Assembly: GCF_002113375.1 (NCBI RefSeq) | Contig: NZ_NEHO01000005.1 | Coordinates: forward strand, 186,001-250,000 | Length of the DNA: 64,000 bases | Source: Pseudomonas sp. R37(2017) | Lineage (GTDB): Bacteria > Pseudomonadota > Gammaproteobacteria > Pseudomonadales > Pseudomonadaceae | Direction of reading: 5' to 3' | Shown: in pieces, positions 38,652 through 48,062 of the stretch | Layout of the letters: each line of letters opens with the position of its first letter | Position numbering within the stretch: position 1 is the stretch's first letter | Notes under the pieces: model-generated | The model's input: only the letters and a program-made list of their open reading frames with translations | Told to the model about the DNA's origin: nothing | Databases searched by the model: none | Program-made: the position numbers and the translations under genes

Positions 38652-39737
38652 GTGAGCAAGAGAGCCTATAACTTCTGTGCCGGTCCTGCGGCGCTTCCCG
38701 AAGCTGTCCTGCAGCGCGCCCAGGGTGAACTCCTCGACTGGCACGGCAAAGGTCTGTCGGTCATGGAAATGAGCCATCGCAGTGATGAGTTCGTGTCCAT
38801 CGCCACCAAGGCCGAGCAGGATCTGCGTGATCTGCTGAATATCCCTTCGAACTATAAAGTGCTGTTTCTGCAAGGCGGCGCCAGCCAGCAATTCGCTCAG
38901 ATTCCTCTGAACCTGTTGCCGGAAAACGGCTCGGCCGACTATATCGACACCGGTATCTGGTCGCAGAAAGCCATCGAGGAAGCTTCGCGCTACGGCCACG
39001 TCAACGTTGCCGGTACCGCCAAGCCTTATGACTATTTCGCCATTCCCGGTCAGAACGAATGGAAGCTGTCGAAAGACGCGGCCTACGTCCACTACGCGCC
39101 GAACGAAACCATCGGCGGCCTGGAGTTCCAGTGGATTCCGGAAACCGGTGATGTTCCGCTGGTTGCGGACATGTCCTCGGACATCCTGTCGCGCCCGGTG
39201 GATGTTTCCCGCTTCGGCATGATCTACGCCGGTGCCCAGAAAAACATCGGCCCGAGCGGTATCGTCGTCAACATCGTTCGCGAAGACCTGCTGGGCAAGG
39301 CCCGTTCCCTGTGCCCGACCATGCTGAACTACAAGGTCGCGGCCGATAACGGTTCGATGTACAACACCCCGCCGACCCTGGCCTGGTACTTGTCCGGCCT
39401 GGTGTTCGAGTGGCTGAAAGAGCAGGGCGGCGTCGAGGCCATCGGCAAGCTCAACGAAGTCAAGCAGCGCACACTGTACAATTTCATTGATGCCAGCGGC
39501 CTGTACAGCAACCCGATCAACAAGTCGGACCGCTCGTGGATGAACGTGCCGTTCCGCCTGGCGGATGACCGTCTGGACAAACCGTTCCTGGCCGGTGCCG
39601 ACGAGCGTGGCCTGTTGAACCTCAAGGGGCACCGTTCCGTGGGCGGCATGCGCGCCTCCATCTATAACGCCGTCGATATCAACGCCATCAATGCGCTGGT
39701 TTCGTACATGGCAGAGTTCGAGAAGGAACACGGCTAA
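38652..39737 (+). CDS. serC: Phosphoserine aminotransferase
   Basis: A 361-residue PLP enzyme beginning SKRAYNFCAGPAALPEAVL, with the PLP lysine in YAGAQKNIGPSG. It makes phosphoserine (and 4-phosphohydroxythreonine for pyridoxal phosphate). The start is GTG at 38652: an ATG two bases earlier is out of frame, and the frame upstream crosses a REPIN. The Shine-Dalgarno is poor. The stop TAA overlaps the pheA ATG by one base. Confidence 0.96.
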   Translation: MSKRAYNFCAGPAALPEAVLQRAQGELLDWHGKGLSVMEMSHRSDEFVSIATKAEQDLRDLLNIPSNYKVLFLQGGASQQFAQIPLNLLPENGSADYIDTGIWSQKAIEEASRYGHVNVAGTAKPYDYFAIPGQNEWKLSKDAAYVHYAPNETIGGLEFQWIPETGDVPLVADMSSDILSRPVDVSRFGMIYAGAQKNIGPSGIVVNIVREDLLGKARSLCPTMLNYKVAADNGSMYNTPPTLAWYLSGLVFEWLKEQGGVEAIGKLNEVKQRTLYNFIDASGLYSNPINKSDRSWMNVPFRLADDRLDKPFLAGADERGLLNLKGHRSVGGMRASIYNAVDINAINALVSYMAEFEKEHG

Positions 39738-40831
39738 TGTCTGAGCAAGAACTCAAGGCACTGCGCCTGCGCATTGATGCCCTGGACGAGAAGGTCCTGG
39801 AGCTGATCAGTGAGCGCGCGCGCTGCGCCCAGGAAGTCGCGCGAGTAAAGATGGCCTCGCTGGCCGAAGGCGAAGTGCCGGTGTTCTATCGTCCTGAGCG
39901 CGAAGCTCAGGTGCTCAAGCGTGTGATGGAGCGTAACCAGGGGCCGCTGGGCAACGAAGAGATGGCGCGGTTGTTCCGCGAAATCATGTCCTCGTGCCTG
40001 GCGCTCGAGCAGCCGCTGAAAGTGGCTTATCTCGGCCCTGAAGGTACCTTCACTCAAGCGGCGGCCATGAAACACTTCGGCCATGCAGTGATCAGCAAGC
40101 CGATGGCTGCGATCGACGAAGTGTTCCGTGAAGTGGCGGCGGGTGCGGTGAATTTTGGCGTGGTGCCGGTGGAGAACTCTACCGAAGGCGCGGTCAACCA
40201 CACCCTCGACAGCTTCCTCGAACACGACATGGTGATCTGTGGCGAGGTCGAGCTGCGTATCCACCATCACCTGTTGGTCGGTGAAAACACCAAGACCGAC
40301 AGCATCAGCCGCATCTACTCCCATGCCCAGTCCCTGGCGCAGTGCCGCAAGTGGCTGGACGCCCATTACCCGAATGTCGAGCGCGTGGCGGTGTCCAGCA
40401 ACGCCGAGGCGGCCAAACGGGTCAAGGGTGAGTGGAACTCGGCGGCGATTGCCGGCGATATGGCGGCCGGCCTGTACGGTCTGACCCGATTGGCCGAGAA
40501 AATCGAGGATCGCCCGGATAACTCCACGCGATTCCTGATGATCGGTAATCAGGAAGTGCCGCCAACCGGCGACGACAAGACTTCGATCATCGTTTCGATG
40601 AGCAACAAGCCGGGGGCGCTTCATGAGCTGCTGGTGCCGTTTCACGACAATGGCATAGACCTGACGCGAATCGAGACGCGTCCGTCGCGCAGCGGCAAAT
40701 GGACCTACGTGTTCTTCATCGATTTCGTCGGCCACCACCGCGACCCGCTGGTCAAAGGTGTGCTGGAAAAGATCAGTCAGGAAGCAGTGGCACTCAAAGT
40801 GCTGGGTTCCTACCCGAAAGCGGTTCTCTAA
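39737..40831 (+). CDS. pheA: Chorismate mutase/prephenate dehydratase (P-protein)
   Basis: A 364-residue bifunctional protein. The chorismate mutase domain occupies about 1-90 (LRLRIDALDEKVLELISERA), prephenate dehydratase about 95-275 (YLGPEGTFTQAA, VPVENSTEGAVNHTLD), and the ACT regulatory domain follows with ETRPSRSGKW, the site of phenylalanine feedback. It directs chorismate to phenylpyruvate. It sits in an overlapping chain serC-pheA-hisC-tyrA/aroA-cmk. Confidence 0.97.
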   Translation: MSEQELKALRLRIDALDEKVLELISERARCAQEVARVKMASLAEGEVPVFYRPEREAQVLKRVMERNQGPLGNEEMARLFREIMSSCLALEQPLKVAYLGPEGTFTQAAAMKHFGHAVISKPMAAIDEVFREVAAGAVNFGVVPVENSTEGAVNHTLDSFLEHDMVICGEVELRIHHHLLVGENTKTDSISRIYSHAQSLAQCRKWLDAHYPNVERVAVSSNAEAAKRVKGEWNSAAIAGDMAAGLYGLTRLAEKIEDRPDNSTRFLMIGNQEVPPTGDDKTSIIVSMSNKPGALHELLVPFHDNGIDLTRIETRPSRSGKWTYVFFIDFVGHHRDPLVKGVLEKISQEAVALKVLGSYPKAVL

Positions 40832-40845
40832 AGGGGCGGTCGCAA

Positions 40846-41958
40846 ATGAGTGGCAATTTCCTCGCTCTGGCACAGCCGGGCGTGCAACAACTTTCGCCTT
40901 ACGTTCCGGGCAAACCCGTGGACGAACTGGCGCGTGAGCTGGATCTCGATCCGGCCAGCATCATCAAGCTGGCGAGCAACGAAAACCCGCTGGGTCCCGG
41001 CCCCAAGGCGCTGGCGGCTATCCGCGATGCGCTGGCCGAACTGACCCGCTACCCGGATGGCAATGGCTTTGCGCTCAAGTCCCTGCTGGCCGAACAATGC
41101 CGTGTCGAGCTGAATCAAGTGACGCTGGGCAATGGTTCCAACGACATCCTGGAGCTGGTTGCGCGTGCCTATCTGGCGCCAGGCCTGAATGCTGTATTCA
41201 GTGAGCATGCATTCGCTGTCTACCCGATTGCCACTCAGGCAGTCGGTGCGACGGCCAAGGTGGTTCCGGCCAGGGATTGGGGGCACGACCTGCCCGCCAT
41301 GCTGGCAGCCATCGACGCCAATACCCGTGTGGTCTTCATCGCGAACCCGAACAACCCGACCGGCACCTGGTTCGATGCCGAGGCATTGGACGAATTCCTG
41401 CAGGATGTTCCGGAGCATGTACTGGTCGTGCTGGATGAGGCCTACATCGAATACGCCGAAGGCAGCGATCTGCCGGATGGCCTGGACTTTCTGGCGGCTT
41501 ATCCGAACCTGCTGGTTTCCCGCACTTTTTCCAAGGCCTATGGCTTGGCGGCACTGCGCGTGGGTTATGGCTTGTCTACGCCGGTGGTCGCGGACGTACT
41601 GAATCGCGTACGCCAGCCGTTCAACGTCAACAGCCTGGCGCTGGCGGCTGCGTGCGCCGCTTTGAAGGACGAAGATTATCTGGCGCAAAGCCGGCAGTTG
41701 AACGAGTCCGGCATGCAGCAGCTGGAAGCCGGTTTCCGTGAGCTGGGGCTGAGCTGGATTGCGTCCAAAGGCAATTTCATCTGCGTCGATCTCGGTCAGG
41801 TTGCGGCCCCGGTGTTCCAGGGTCTGCTGCGCGAAGGCGTGATCGTGCGTCCGGTGGCCAACTACGGCATGCCGAATCACCTGCGCGTCACCATTGGTCT
41901 GCCGGCGGAGAACAGCCGCTTCCTTGAGGCGCTGACCAAGGTCCTGGCTCGTGGTTGA
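40846..41958 (+). CDS. hisC: Histidinol-phosphate/aromatic aminotransferase
   Basis: A 370-residue fold-type I PLP enzyme with the lysine in SRTFSKAYGLAALRVGYG and FIANPNNPTGTW. In this cluster the HisC homologue (HisC2 in P. aeruginosa) is thought to transaminate aromatic intermediates as well as, or rather than, histidinol phosphate. GGGG lies upstream of the ATG at 40846. The last codons overlap the next gene by 8 bases. Confidence 0.92.
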   Translation: MSGNFLALAQPGVQQLSPYVPGKPVDELARELDLDPASIIKLASNENPLGPGPKALAAIRDALAELTRYPDGNGFALKSLLAEQCRVELNQVTLGNGSNDILELVARAYLAPGLNAVFSEHAFAVYPIATQAVGATAKVVPARDWGHDLPAMLAAIDANTRVVFIANPNNPTGTWFDAEALDEFLQDVPEHVLVVLDEAYIEYAEGSDLPDGLDFLAAYPNLLVSRTFSKAYGLAALRVGYGLSTPVVADVLNRVRQPFNVNSLALAAACAALKDEDYLAQSRQLNESGMQQLEAGFRELGLSWIASKGNFICVDLGQVAAPVFQGLLREGVIVRPVANYGMPNHLRVTIGLPAENSRFLEALTKVLARG

Positions 41959-44194
41959 TGTCACTGCACTGCAATCTGCTGAACCTGTGATCGGTCGCCT
42001 GGTGGTGGTCGGTCTTGGGCTGATCGGCGGTTCGTTTGCCAAGGGCTTGCGTGAAAGCGGTATATGTCGCGAGGTGGTCGGAGTCGATCTCGATCCGCAA
42101 TCACGCAAGTTGGCGGTCGAGTTGGGTGTGGTGGATCGCTGTGAAGGCGACCTTCTGGCTGCGTGCCAGGGCGCTGATGTGATTCAACTGGCCGTGCCGA
42201 TTCTGGCCATGGAGAAAGTACTCGCGCGTTTGGCGAGCATGGATCTGGGCCAAGCGATCCTGACCGATGTTGGTAGCGCCAAAGGCAATGTGGTGCGAGC
42301 GGCAACCGAGGCGTTCGGCGGCATGCCGGCGCGGTTCGTGCCGGGCCATCCAATTGCCGGCTCCGAGCAGAGCGGCGTGGAAGCCTCCAACGCCGAGCTG
42401 TTCCGTCGCCACAAAGTGATCCTCACGCCGCTGGATCAGACCGATCCGGCAGCGCTTGCAGTAGTTGATCGCCTTTGGCGCGAACTGGGCGCCGATGTCG
42501 AGCACATGCAGGTCGCTCGTCACGACGAAGTGTTGGCGGCGACCAGTCATCTACCGCACTTGCTGGCGTTTGGTCTGGTCGATTCTCTGGCCAAGCGCAA
42601 TGAAAATCTTGAGATCTTCCGTTACGCTGCGGGCGGTTTCCGCGATTTCACAAGAATCGCCGGTAGCGACCCGGTCATGTGGCACGACATCTTCCTCGCC
42701 AACCGCGAAGCTGTCCTGCGCACACTCGATACATTTCGCAGCGATCTCGACGCCTTGCGCGACGCGGTCGATGCAGGGGATGGGCACCAATTGTTGGGCG
42801 TTTTCACTCGCGCCCGGGTTGCCCGCGAGCATTTCAGTAAAATCCTGGCCCGCAGGGCCTATGTGGACGCTATGAATTCCAACGATCTGATTTTCCTGGC
42901 TCAACCTGGTGGCCGCCTGTCCGGTCGGATTCGCGTACCAGGTGACAAATCGATTTCCCACCGTTCGATCATGCTTGGCTCCCTGGCTGAAGGCGTTACC
43001 GAAGTCGAAGGCTTCCTCGAGGGTGAAGATGCCCTGGCGACCTTGCAGGCCTTCCGTGACATGGGCGTCGTGATCGAAGGTCCGCACCACGGTCGCGTGA
43101 CCATTCACGGCGTTGGCCTGCATGGCCTGAAGCCGGCACCGGGTCCGATCTATCTGGGCAACTCCGGTACTTCGATGCGTCTGTTGTCCGGCCTTCTGGC
43201 GGCGCAGGACTTCGACAGTACCTTGACCGGCGATGCCTCGCTGTCCAAGCGCCCGATGAATCGCGTGGCCAATCCATTGCGTGAAATGGGTGCCGTGATC
43301 GAAACCGCCGCTGATGGTCGTCCACCGATGACCATTCGTGGTGGCCACAAGCTCAAGGGCCTGACCTACACCATGCCGATGGCCAGCGCCCAGGTTAAAT
43401 CCTGCCTGCTGTTGGCCGGTCTGTATGCCGAAGGCAAGACCACCGTTACCGAGCCTGCTCCGACCCGCGACCATACCGAGCGCATGCTGCGCGGCTTCGG
43501 CTACCCGGTAGCGGTCAGCGGCGCAACCGCATCGGTCGAGTCTGGCAGCAAGCTGAGCGCAACACACATTGAAGTCCCGGGGGATATCTCGTCTTCGGCG
43601 TTCTTCCTGGTGGCGGCTTCGATCGCCGAAGGTTCGGAGCTGGTGCTGGAGCACGTCGGCATCAACCCGACCCGTACCGGTGTGATCGATATCCTGCGCC
43701 TGATGGGCGCCGACATCACTCTGGAAAACCAGCGTGAAGTGGGCGGCGAGCCAGTGGCTGACCTGCGCGTGCGGGCAGCTAAACTCAAAGGTATCGAGAT
43801 TCCCGAGGCGCTGGTTCCGCTGGCCATTGATGAATTCCCGGTACTGTTCGTGGCAGCTGCCTGCGCCGAAGGGCGCACCGTGCTGACCGGCGCCGAAGAG
43901 CTGCGAGTCAAGGAATCGGATCGCATCCAGGTGATGGCGGACGGTCTGCTGGCGCTGGGCGTCAAGTGCGAGCCAACCCCGGATGGCATCATCATCGACG
44001 GCGGCCAGATCGGTGGCGGTGAAGTGCACGGTCATGGTGATCACCGTATCGCGATGGCGTTCAGCGTTGCCTCGCTGCGCGCCAGTGCGCCGATCCGTAT
44101 TCATGATTGCGCCAACGTCGCGACGTCGTTCCCGAACTTCCTGGCGCTGTGCGCGCAGGTCGGCATTCGTGTGGCACAAGAGGCAGAGTCGTGA
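41951..44194 (+). CDS. tyrA-aroA: Bifunctional prephenate dehydrogenase/EPSP synthase
   Basis: A 747-residue fusion. Residues 1 to about 295 are an NAD-linked prephenate dehydrogenase ([15 protein letters not shown]). About 305-747 are 5-enolpyruvylshikimate-3-phosphate synthase, with [30 protein letters not shown] and RDHTE. The fusion is typical of Pseudomonas. The EPSP synthase carries the motif set of class II enzymes. The start is GTG, overlapping hisC. The end overlaps cmk through GTGA. Translational coupling is likely along the chain. Confidence 0.95.
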   Translation: MVDVTALQSAEPVIGRLVVVGLGLIGGSFAKGLRESGICREVVGVDLDPQSRKLAVELGVVDRCEGDLLAACQGADVIQLAVPILAMEKVLARLASMDLGQAILTDVGSAKGNVVRAATEAFGGMPARFVPGHPIAGSEQSGVEASNAELFRRHKVILTPLDQTDPAALAVVDRLWRELGADVEHMQVARHDEVLAATSHLPHLLAFGLVDSLAKRNENLEIFRYAAGGFRDFTRIAGSDPVMWHDIFLANREAVLRTLDTFRSDLDALRDAVDAGDGHQLLGVFTRARVAREHFSKILARRAYVDAMNSNDLIFLAQPGGRLSGRIRVPGDKSISHRSIMLGSLAEGVTEVEGFLEGEDALATLQAFRDMGVVIEGPHHGRVTIHGVGLHGLKPAPGPIYLGNSGTSMRLLSGLLAAQDFDSTLTGDASLSKRPMNRVANPLREMGAVIETAADGRPPMTIRGGHKLKGLTYTMPMASAQVKSCLLLAGLYAEGKTTVTEPAPTRDHTERMLRGFGYPVAVSGATASVESGSKLSATHIEVPGDISSSAFFLVAASIAEGSELVLEHVGINPTRTGVIDILRLMGADITLENQREVGGEPVADLRVRAAKLKGIEIPEALVPLAIDEFPVLFVAAACAEGRTVLTGAEELRVKESDRIQVMADGLLALGVKCEPTPDGIIIDGGQIGGGEVHGHGDHRIAMAFSVASLRASAPIRIHDCANVATSFPNFLALCAQVGIRVAQEAES

Positions 44195-44880
44195 ACAACA
44201 TTGCACCGGTCATCACCATCGACGGGCCAAGCGGTTCGGGCAAGGGTACGGTAGCCGGGATACTGGCCAGGCGTCTGGGCTGGAACCTGCTGGACTCCGG
44301 TGCGTTGTACCGATTGCTGGCCTTCGCCGCGCATAACCACGGCGTCGACCTGACCAACGAAGAGTTGTTGAAGAAACTCGCGGCTCATCTGGATGTGCAG
44401 TTCATTGCGGCGACGGATGGTCAGTTGCAGCGCATCATCCTGGAAGGTGATGAGGTCAGCGATGTCATTCGCACCGAAAGCGTCGGTTCTGGCGCTTCCC
44501 AGGTAGCGGCTTTGCCCGCCGTGCGGGAGGCGCTGCTGCAGCGCCAGCGAGCTTTTCAGGAAGCGCCTGGCCTGGTGGCGGATGGTCGCGACATGGGCAC
44601 GGTCGTTTTTCCTGACGCGCCGCTGAAGATTTTTCTGACCGCCAGCGCCGAGGAAAGGGCGCGTCGTCGATATTTGCAGTTGAAGGGCAAAGGCGAGGAT
44701 GTTAGTCTGTCGAGTCTGCTAGATGAGATACGTGCGCGCGATGAGCGTGACACCCAGCGAGCGGTAGCCCCGCTCAAACCGGCGGCTGACGCCATACAGC
44801 TGGATTCCACGGAATTATCCATCGACCAGGTGCTGGAACGCATCATGAGCGAGATCGCCATTCGCGATATCGCCGGGTGA
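44191..44880 (+). CDS. cmk: Cytidylate kinase
   Basis: A 229-residue nucleoside monophosphate kinase. The P-loop is [12 protein letters not shown], and [20 protein letters not shown] is the CMP-kinase signature. It phosphorylates CMP and dCMP. The GTG start overlaps the previous stop by 4 bases; GAGG lies eight bases upstream. rpsA follows after a possible attenuator, the same order as in many bacteria. Confidence 0.95.
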   Translation: MNNIAPVITIDGPSGSGKGTVAGILARRLGWNLLDSGALYRLLAFAAHNHGVDLTNEELLKKLAAHLDVQFIAATDGQLQRIILEGDEVSDVIRTESVGSGASQVAALPAVREALLQRQRAFQEAPGLVADGRDMGTVVFPDAPLKIFLTASAEERARRRYLQLKGKGEDVSLSSLLDEIRARDERDTQRAVAPLKPAADAIQLDSTELSIDQVLERIMSEIAIRDIAG

Positions 44881-44889
44881 CCAAGAGGG

Positions 44890-44928
44890 CCGCAGGGGAC
44901 CAGTCATAGTCCTGCGGTGGCTTCTTTT
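44890..44928 (+). terminator. Possible terminator/attenuator between cmk and rpsA
   Basis: CCGCAGG (44890-44896) pairs with CCTGCGG (44911-44917) and is followed by TTCTTTT at 44922-44928. The loop is long, so termination may be partial. Confidence 0.5.
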
Positions 44929-44941
44929 AAATGAAACCAAC

Positions 44942-44961
44942 CCACATCGTCTGGGATGTGG
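44942..44961 (+). promoter_or_regulatory. Hairpin in the rpsA leader
   Basis: CCACATC-6 bases-GATGTGG forms a perfect 7-bp stem 40 bases before the rpsA ATG. In enterobacteria the rpsA leader forms hairpins that mediate autoregulation by protein S1; whether this one does is inference. Confidence 0.4.
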
Positions 44962-45000
44962 AGATGGGCGTATTCTTCGCCCTCATCAACAGGAATTAAA

Positions 45001-46692
45001 ATGAGCGAAAGCTTTGCGGAACTCTTTGAAGAAAGCCTAAAGACCCTGAACCTTCAGGCAGGCTCCATCATCACCGGTGTTATCGTTGATATCGATTACC
45101 AGGCTCGCTGGGTAACCGTTCACGCTGGCCTGAAGTCTGAAGCACTGATCCCGCTGGAGCAGTTCTACAGCGACGCCGGCGAACTGAACATCAACGTCGG
45201 TGACGAAGTTCACGTTGCTCTGGACTCGGTTGAAGACGGCTTTGGTGAAACCAAGCTGTCCCGTGAAAAAGCCAAGCGCGCTGAATGCTGGATTGTTCTG
45301 GAAGCAGCCTTCGCAGCCGAAGAAGTGGTCAAGGGCGTTATCAACGGTAAGGTTAAAGGCGGCTTCACTGTCGACGTTAACGGCATCCGTGCGTTCCTGC
45401 CAGGTTCTCTGGTTGACGTCCGTCCAGTGCGCGACACCACGCACCTGGAAGGCAAAGAGCTGGAATTCAAGGTCATCAAGCTGGACCAGAAGCGCAACAA
45501 CGTTGTCGTTTCCCGTCGCAGCGTCCTGGAAGCCGAGAACTCCGCCGAGCGCGAAGCTCTGCTGGAATCCCTGCAGGAAGGCCAACAAGTCAAAGGTATC
45601 GTCAAGAACCTCACCGATTACGGCGCATTCGTCGATCTGGGTGGCGTCGATGGCCTGCTGCACATTACCGACATGGCTTGGAAGCGTATCAAGCATCCTT
45701 CCGAAATCGTCAACGTTGGCGACGAGATCGATGTCAAGGTTCTGAAGTACGATCGCGAGCGCAATCGTGTTTCCCTGGGCCTGAAGCAACTGGGCGAAGA
45801 TCCATGGGTTGCTATCAAAGCCCGTTACCCGGAAAGCACTCGCGTTACCGCTCGTGTAACCAACCTGACCGACTACGGCTGCTTCGCTGAGCTGGAAGAA
45901 GGCGTTGAAGGTCTGGTACACGTTTCCGAAATGGACTGGACCAACAAGAACATCCACCCTTCGAAAGTCGTACAAGTTGGCGACGAAGTGGAAGTTATGG
46001 TTCTGGACATCGACGAAGAGCGTCGTCGTATCTCCCTGGGCATCAAGCAGTGCAAGTCGAACCCATGGGAAGACTTCTCTGGCCAGTTCAACAAGGGCGA
46101 CAAGATCTCCGGCACCATCAAGTCGATCACCGATTTCGGTATCTTCATTGGTCTGGACGGCGGCATCGACGGTCTGGTTCACCTGTCCGACATCTCCTGG
46201 AACGAAGTGGGCGAAGAAGCTGTTCGTCGCTTCAAGAAGGGCGACGAGCTGGACACCGTTATCCTGTCGGTTGACCCAGAGCGCGAGCGCATCTCCCTGG
46301 GTATCAAGCAGCTGGAAAGCGATCCGTTCTCCGAGTACGTTCAAGAGAACGACAAAGGCGCCATCGTTAAAGGCATCGTGAAGGAAGTTGACGCTAAAGG
46401 CGCCATCATCACTCTGGCCGACGATATCGAAGCGACTCTGAAAGCCTCCGAAATCAGCCGTGACCGCGTTGAAGACGCGCGCAACGTTCTGAAAGAAGGC
46501 GAAGAAGTAGAAGCCAAGATCATCAGCGTTGACCGCAAGAGCCGTGTAATTCAGCTCTCGATCAAGTCGAAAGACGTTGAAGACGAGAAAGAAGCAATCC
46601 AGAGCCTGCGCGACAAGCCAGTAGCTACTGATGCTCCTGTGGCCACCACTCTGGGTGACCTGCTGCGTGCACAAATGGAAAAGCAGAACTAA
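45001..46692 (+). CDS. rpsA: 30S ribosomal protein S1
   Basis: A 563-residue protein with six S1 (OB-fold) repeats, recognisable from recurring segments such as [21 protein letters not shown] and [19 protein letters not shown]. It binds mRNA on the 30S subunit. The ATG at 45001 (AGGAATTAAA upstream) is the true start; the longer frame is spurious. Codon use is the most biased in the window, as expected for a highly expressed gene. Confidence 0.98.
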   Translation: MSESFAELFEESLKTLNLQAGSIITGVIVDIDYQARWVTVHAGLKSEALIPLEQFYSDAGELNINVGDEVHVALDSVEDGFGETKLSREKAKRAECWIVLEAAFAAEEVVKGVINGKVKGGFTVDVNGIRAFLPGSLVDVRPVRDTTHLEGKELEFKVIKLDQKRNNVVVSRRSVLEAENSAEREALLESLQEGQQVKGIVKNLTDYGAFVDLGGVDGLLHITDMAWKRIKHPSEIVNVGDEIDVKVLKYDRERNRVSLGLKQLGEDPWVAIKARYPESTRVTARVTNLTDYGCFAELEEGVEGLVHVSEMDWTNKNIHPSKVVQVGDEVEVMVLDIDEERRRISLGIKQCKSNPWEDFSGQFNKGDKISGTIKSITDFGIFIGLDGGIDGLVHLSDISWNEVGEEAVRRFKKGDELDTVILSVDPERERISLGIKQLESDPFSEYVQENDKGAIVKGIVKEVDAKGAIITLADDIEATLKASEISRDRVEDARNVLKEGEEVEAKIISVDRKSRVIQLSIKSKDVEDEKEAIQSLRDKPVATDAPVATTLGDLLRAQMEKQN

Positions 46693-46713
46693 GTTCTGGC
46701 TTTCTGTAAAAAA

Positions 46714-46737
46714 GGGCGACTTCGGTCGCCCTTTTTT
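46714..46737 (+). terminator. Terminator of rpsA
   Basis: GGGCGAC-TTCG-GTCGCCC with a TTCG tetraloop, followed by six T. Confidence 0.92.
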
Positions 46738-46905
46738 GTGCCTGGAGTTTGGTGTGTGAGGCGCGCTCGGGTTTGCTTGTCAGGGCTGTGAACCAAAAGC
46801 GCTGAAAAAATGTCAGATTGTTTAATCGGATCAAACGCTTATTTGCAGCTAGTCTTTAGCCTGAGGTAAATGATCACCCGGTAGGTTTCTGGCAAAAGGA
46901 AGTGA

Positions 46906-47187
46906 ATGAACAAGCTCATTGTCGCAGTAGCAGTATTGGCACTGGCGGGTTGTACCACCAACGCAAAAACTCACGCCGTACGTGGGGTCAATGGCATTGA
47001 AGTCGATTGTTCGGGCCTTGGTTCGAAATGGGATAAGTGTTACAAGCGCGCGGCCAAGGAGTGCAAGGGGCTGAGCTACAAAGTTGTAGCGAGATCTGAT
47101 GATGTCAAGGAAGAGGAGGAAAGCTACTTTTTTGGATTCAATCCGGCGGGTTTACTGACGCGCACTATGTTGGTGGTTTGCCGATGA
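46906..47187 (+). CDS. Small cysteine-rich lipoprotein
   Basis: A 93-residue protein with a lipoprotein signal (MNKLIVAVAVLALAGC; lipobox Cys16). The mature part has four further Cys (35, 45, 53, 92), which could form two disulfides in the periplasm, and an acidic patch (DDVKEEEES). AAAAGGAAGTGA gives a strong ribosome-binding site. I do not recognise a family. It stands alone between rpsA and ihfB. Confidence 0.75.
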   Translation: MNKLIVAVAVLALAGCTTNAKTHAVRGVNGIEVDCSGLGSKWDKCYKRAAKECKGLSYKVVARSDDVKEEEESYFFGFNPAGLLTRTMLVVCR

Positions 47188-47337
47188 GGTCGTGATCACT
47201 CGGTAGTCCGCTACTTTCCAGGAATCAAGCATTTTGGCGTGGTGGAACAGATGGCAAACTCGGGCTGTTCAAAATCATCCTGGCGTGCTAAAACCTTTGA
47301 AGCGCTGACCTAGCTGCTTGAAAAAGAAGGGAAAAAT

Positions 47338-47652
47338 ATGACGAAGTCGGAGTTGATCGAACGAATTGTCACCCATCAAGGGCTGCTCTCATCCAAGGAT
47401 GTTGAGCTGGCCATCAAGACCATGCTTGAGCAAATGTCCCAATGTCTGGCTACCGGAGATCGTATCGAGATCCGAGGGTTTGGCAGCTTCTCTTTACATT
47501 ACCGCGCTCCAAGGGTCGGTCGTAACCCGAAAACCGGCCAGTCTGTCAGTCTCGATGGAAAGTTCGTCCCGCATTTCAAGCCGGGGAAAGAGCTGCGTGA
47601 TCGTGTGAATGAGGATGAGGAGGGTGCAGGTGGCGATGAGTTGGCTAGATAA
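47338..47652 (+). CDS. ihfB: Integration host factor subunit beta
   Basis: A 104-residue HU/IHF-family protein with the DNA-bending arm [13 protein letters not shown] and RGFGSF. It is the beta subunit ([11 protein letters not shown]), pairing with IhfA. The position after rpsA is conserved. The C-terminal ten residues are variable and overlap the LapA-domain gene by 17 bases. Confidence 0.96.
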   Translation: MTKSELIERIVTHQGLLSSKDVELAIKTMLEQMSQCLATGDRIEIRGFGSFSLHYRAPRVGRNPKTGQSVSLDGKFVPHFKPGKELRDRVNEDEEGAGGDELAR

Positions 47653-47878
47653 GAGTCGAATCAAGCGATTCGTGTTCACGGGGTTTGTCTTGTTAATTTC
47701 AATGACATGCCTGCTCTTCGTGCTGGAAAACCAGCAGCTCGTCGTCGTTTCCTTCTTCGGTTTTTCGTCGCCCCAGCTACAGATTTCGATGTTCGGAGTA
47801 GCTTCGTTCCTGGCGGGAATGATCTTGGGAGGGGGTGTTGTGATGGCACATTTCCTGGGAAGAAAGCGCGGACGATAG
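47636..47878 (+). CDS. LapA-domain (DUF1049) inner-membrane protein
   Basis: An 80-residue protein with two membrane helices (about 9-29 and 43-66) followed by a basic tail (GRKRGR). It fits the lipopolysaccharide-assembly LapA-domain family. AGGTGG precedes the ATG at 47636. In enterobacteria LapA works with LapB/YciM in controlling LPS synthesis; no lapB follows here, since the O-antigen locus begins instead. Confidence 0.85.
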   Translation: MSWLDKSRIKRFVFTGFVLLISMTCLLFVLENQQLVVVSFFGFSSPQLQISMFGVASFLAGMILGGGVVMAHFLGRKRGR

Positions 47879-48062
47879 GCTGGCCATTGGTTCTACCTGG
47901 AGTTTTTAGGTGCGCGTCCGAGGATGTAGCAAGGTATTTTGCGTGAGTTGAAAAAAGAGTGTTGCTGTTTCCCCTGTTATCTTCCTGAGTCAATGTTGAT
48001 TATTCTCTAGTGGTCAAGCTTACGGATTAGCGCTACCGCTTAAGTCAAAAGGCTAACAATAT

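Noticed and set aside
47338-47652. Phage or island integrase signals near ihfB
   Set aside because: No integrase, att repeats or phage genes were seen; ihfB is a core gene here.
48019-48045. JUMPstart/ops-like element before wzz
   Set aside because: The resemblance (GCGGTAGCGC) is on the minus strand and within a TAGCGCTA palindrome; the coding strand lacks GGCGGTAG.
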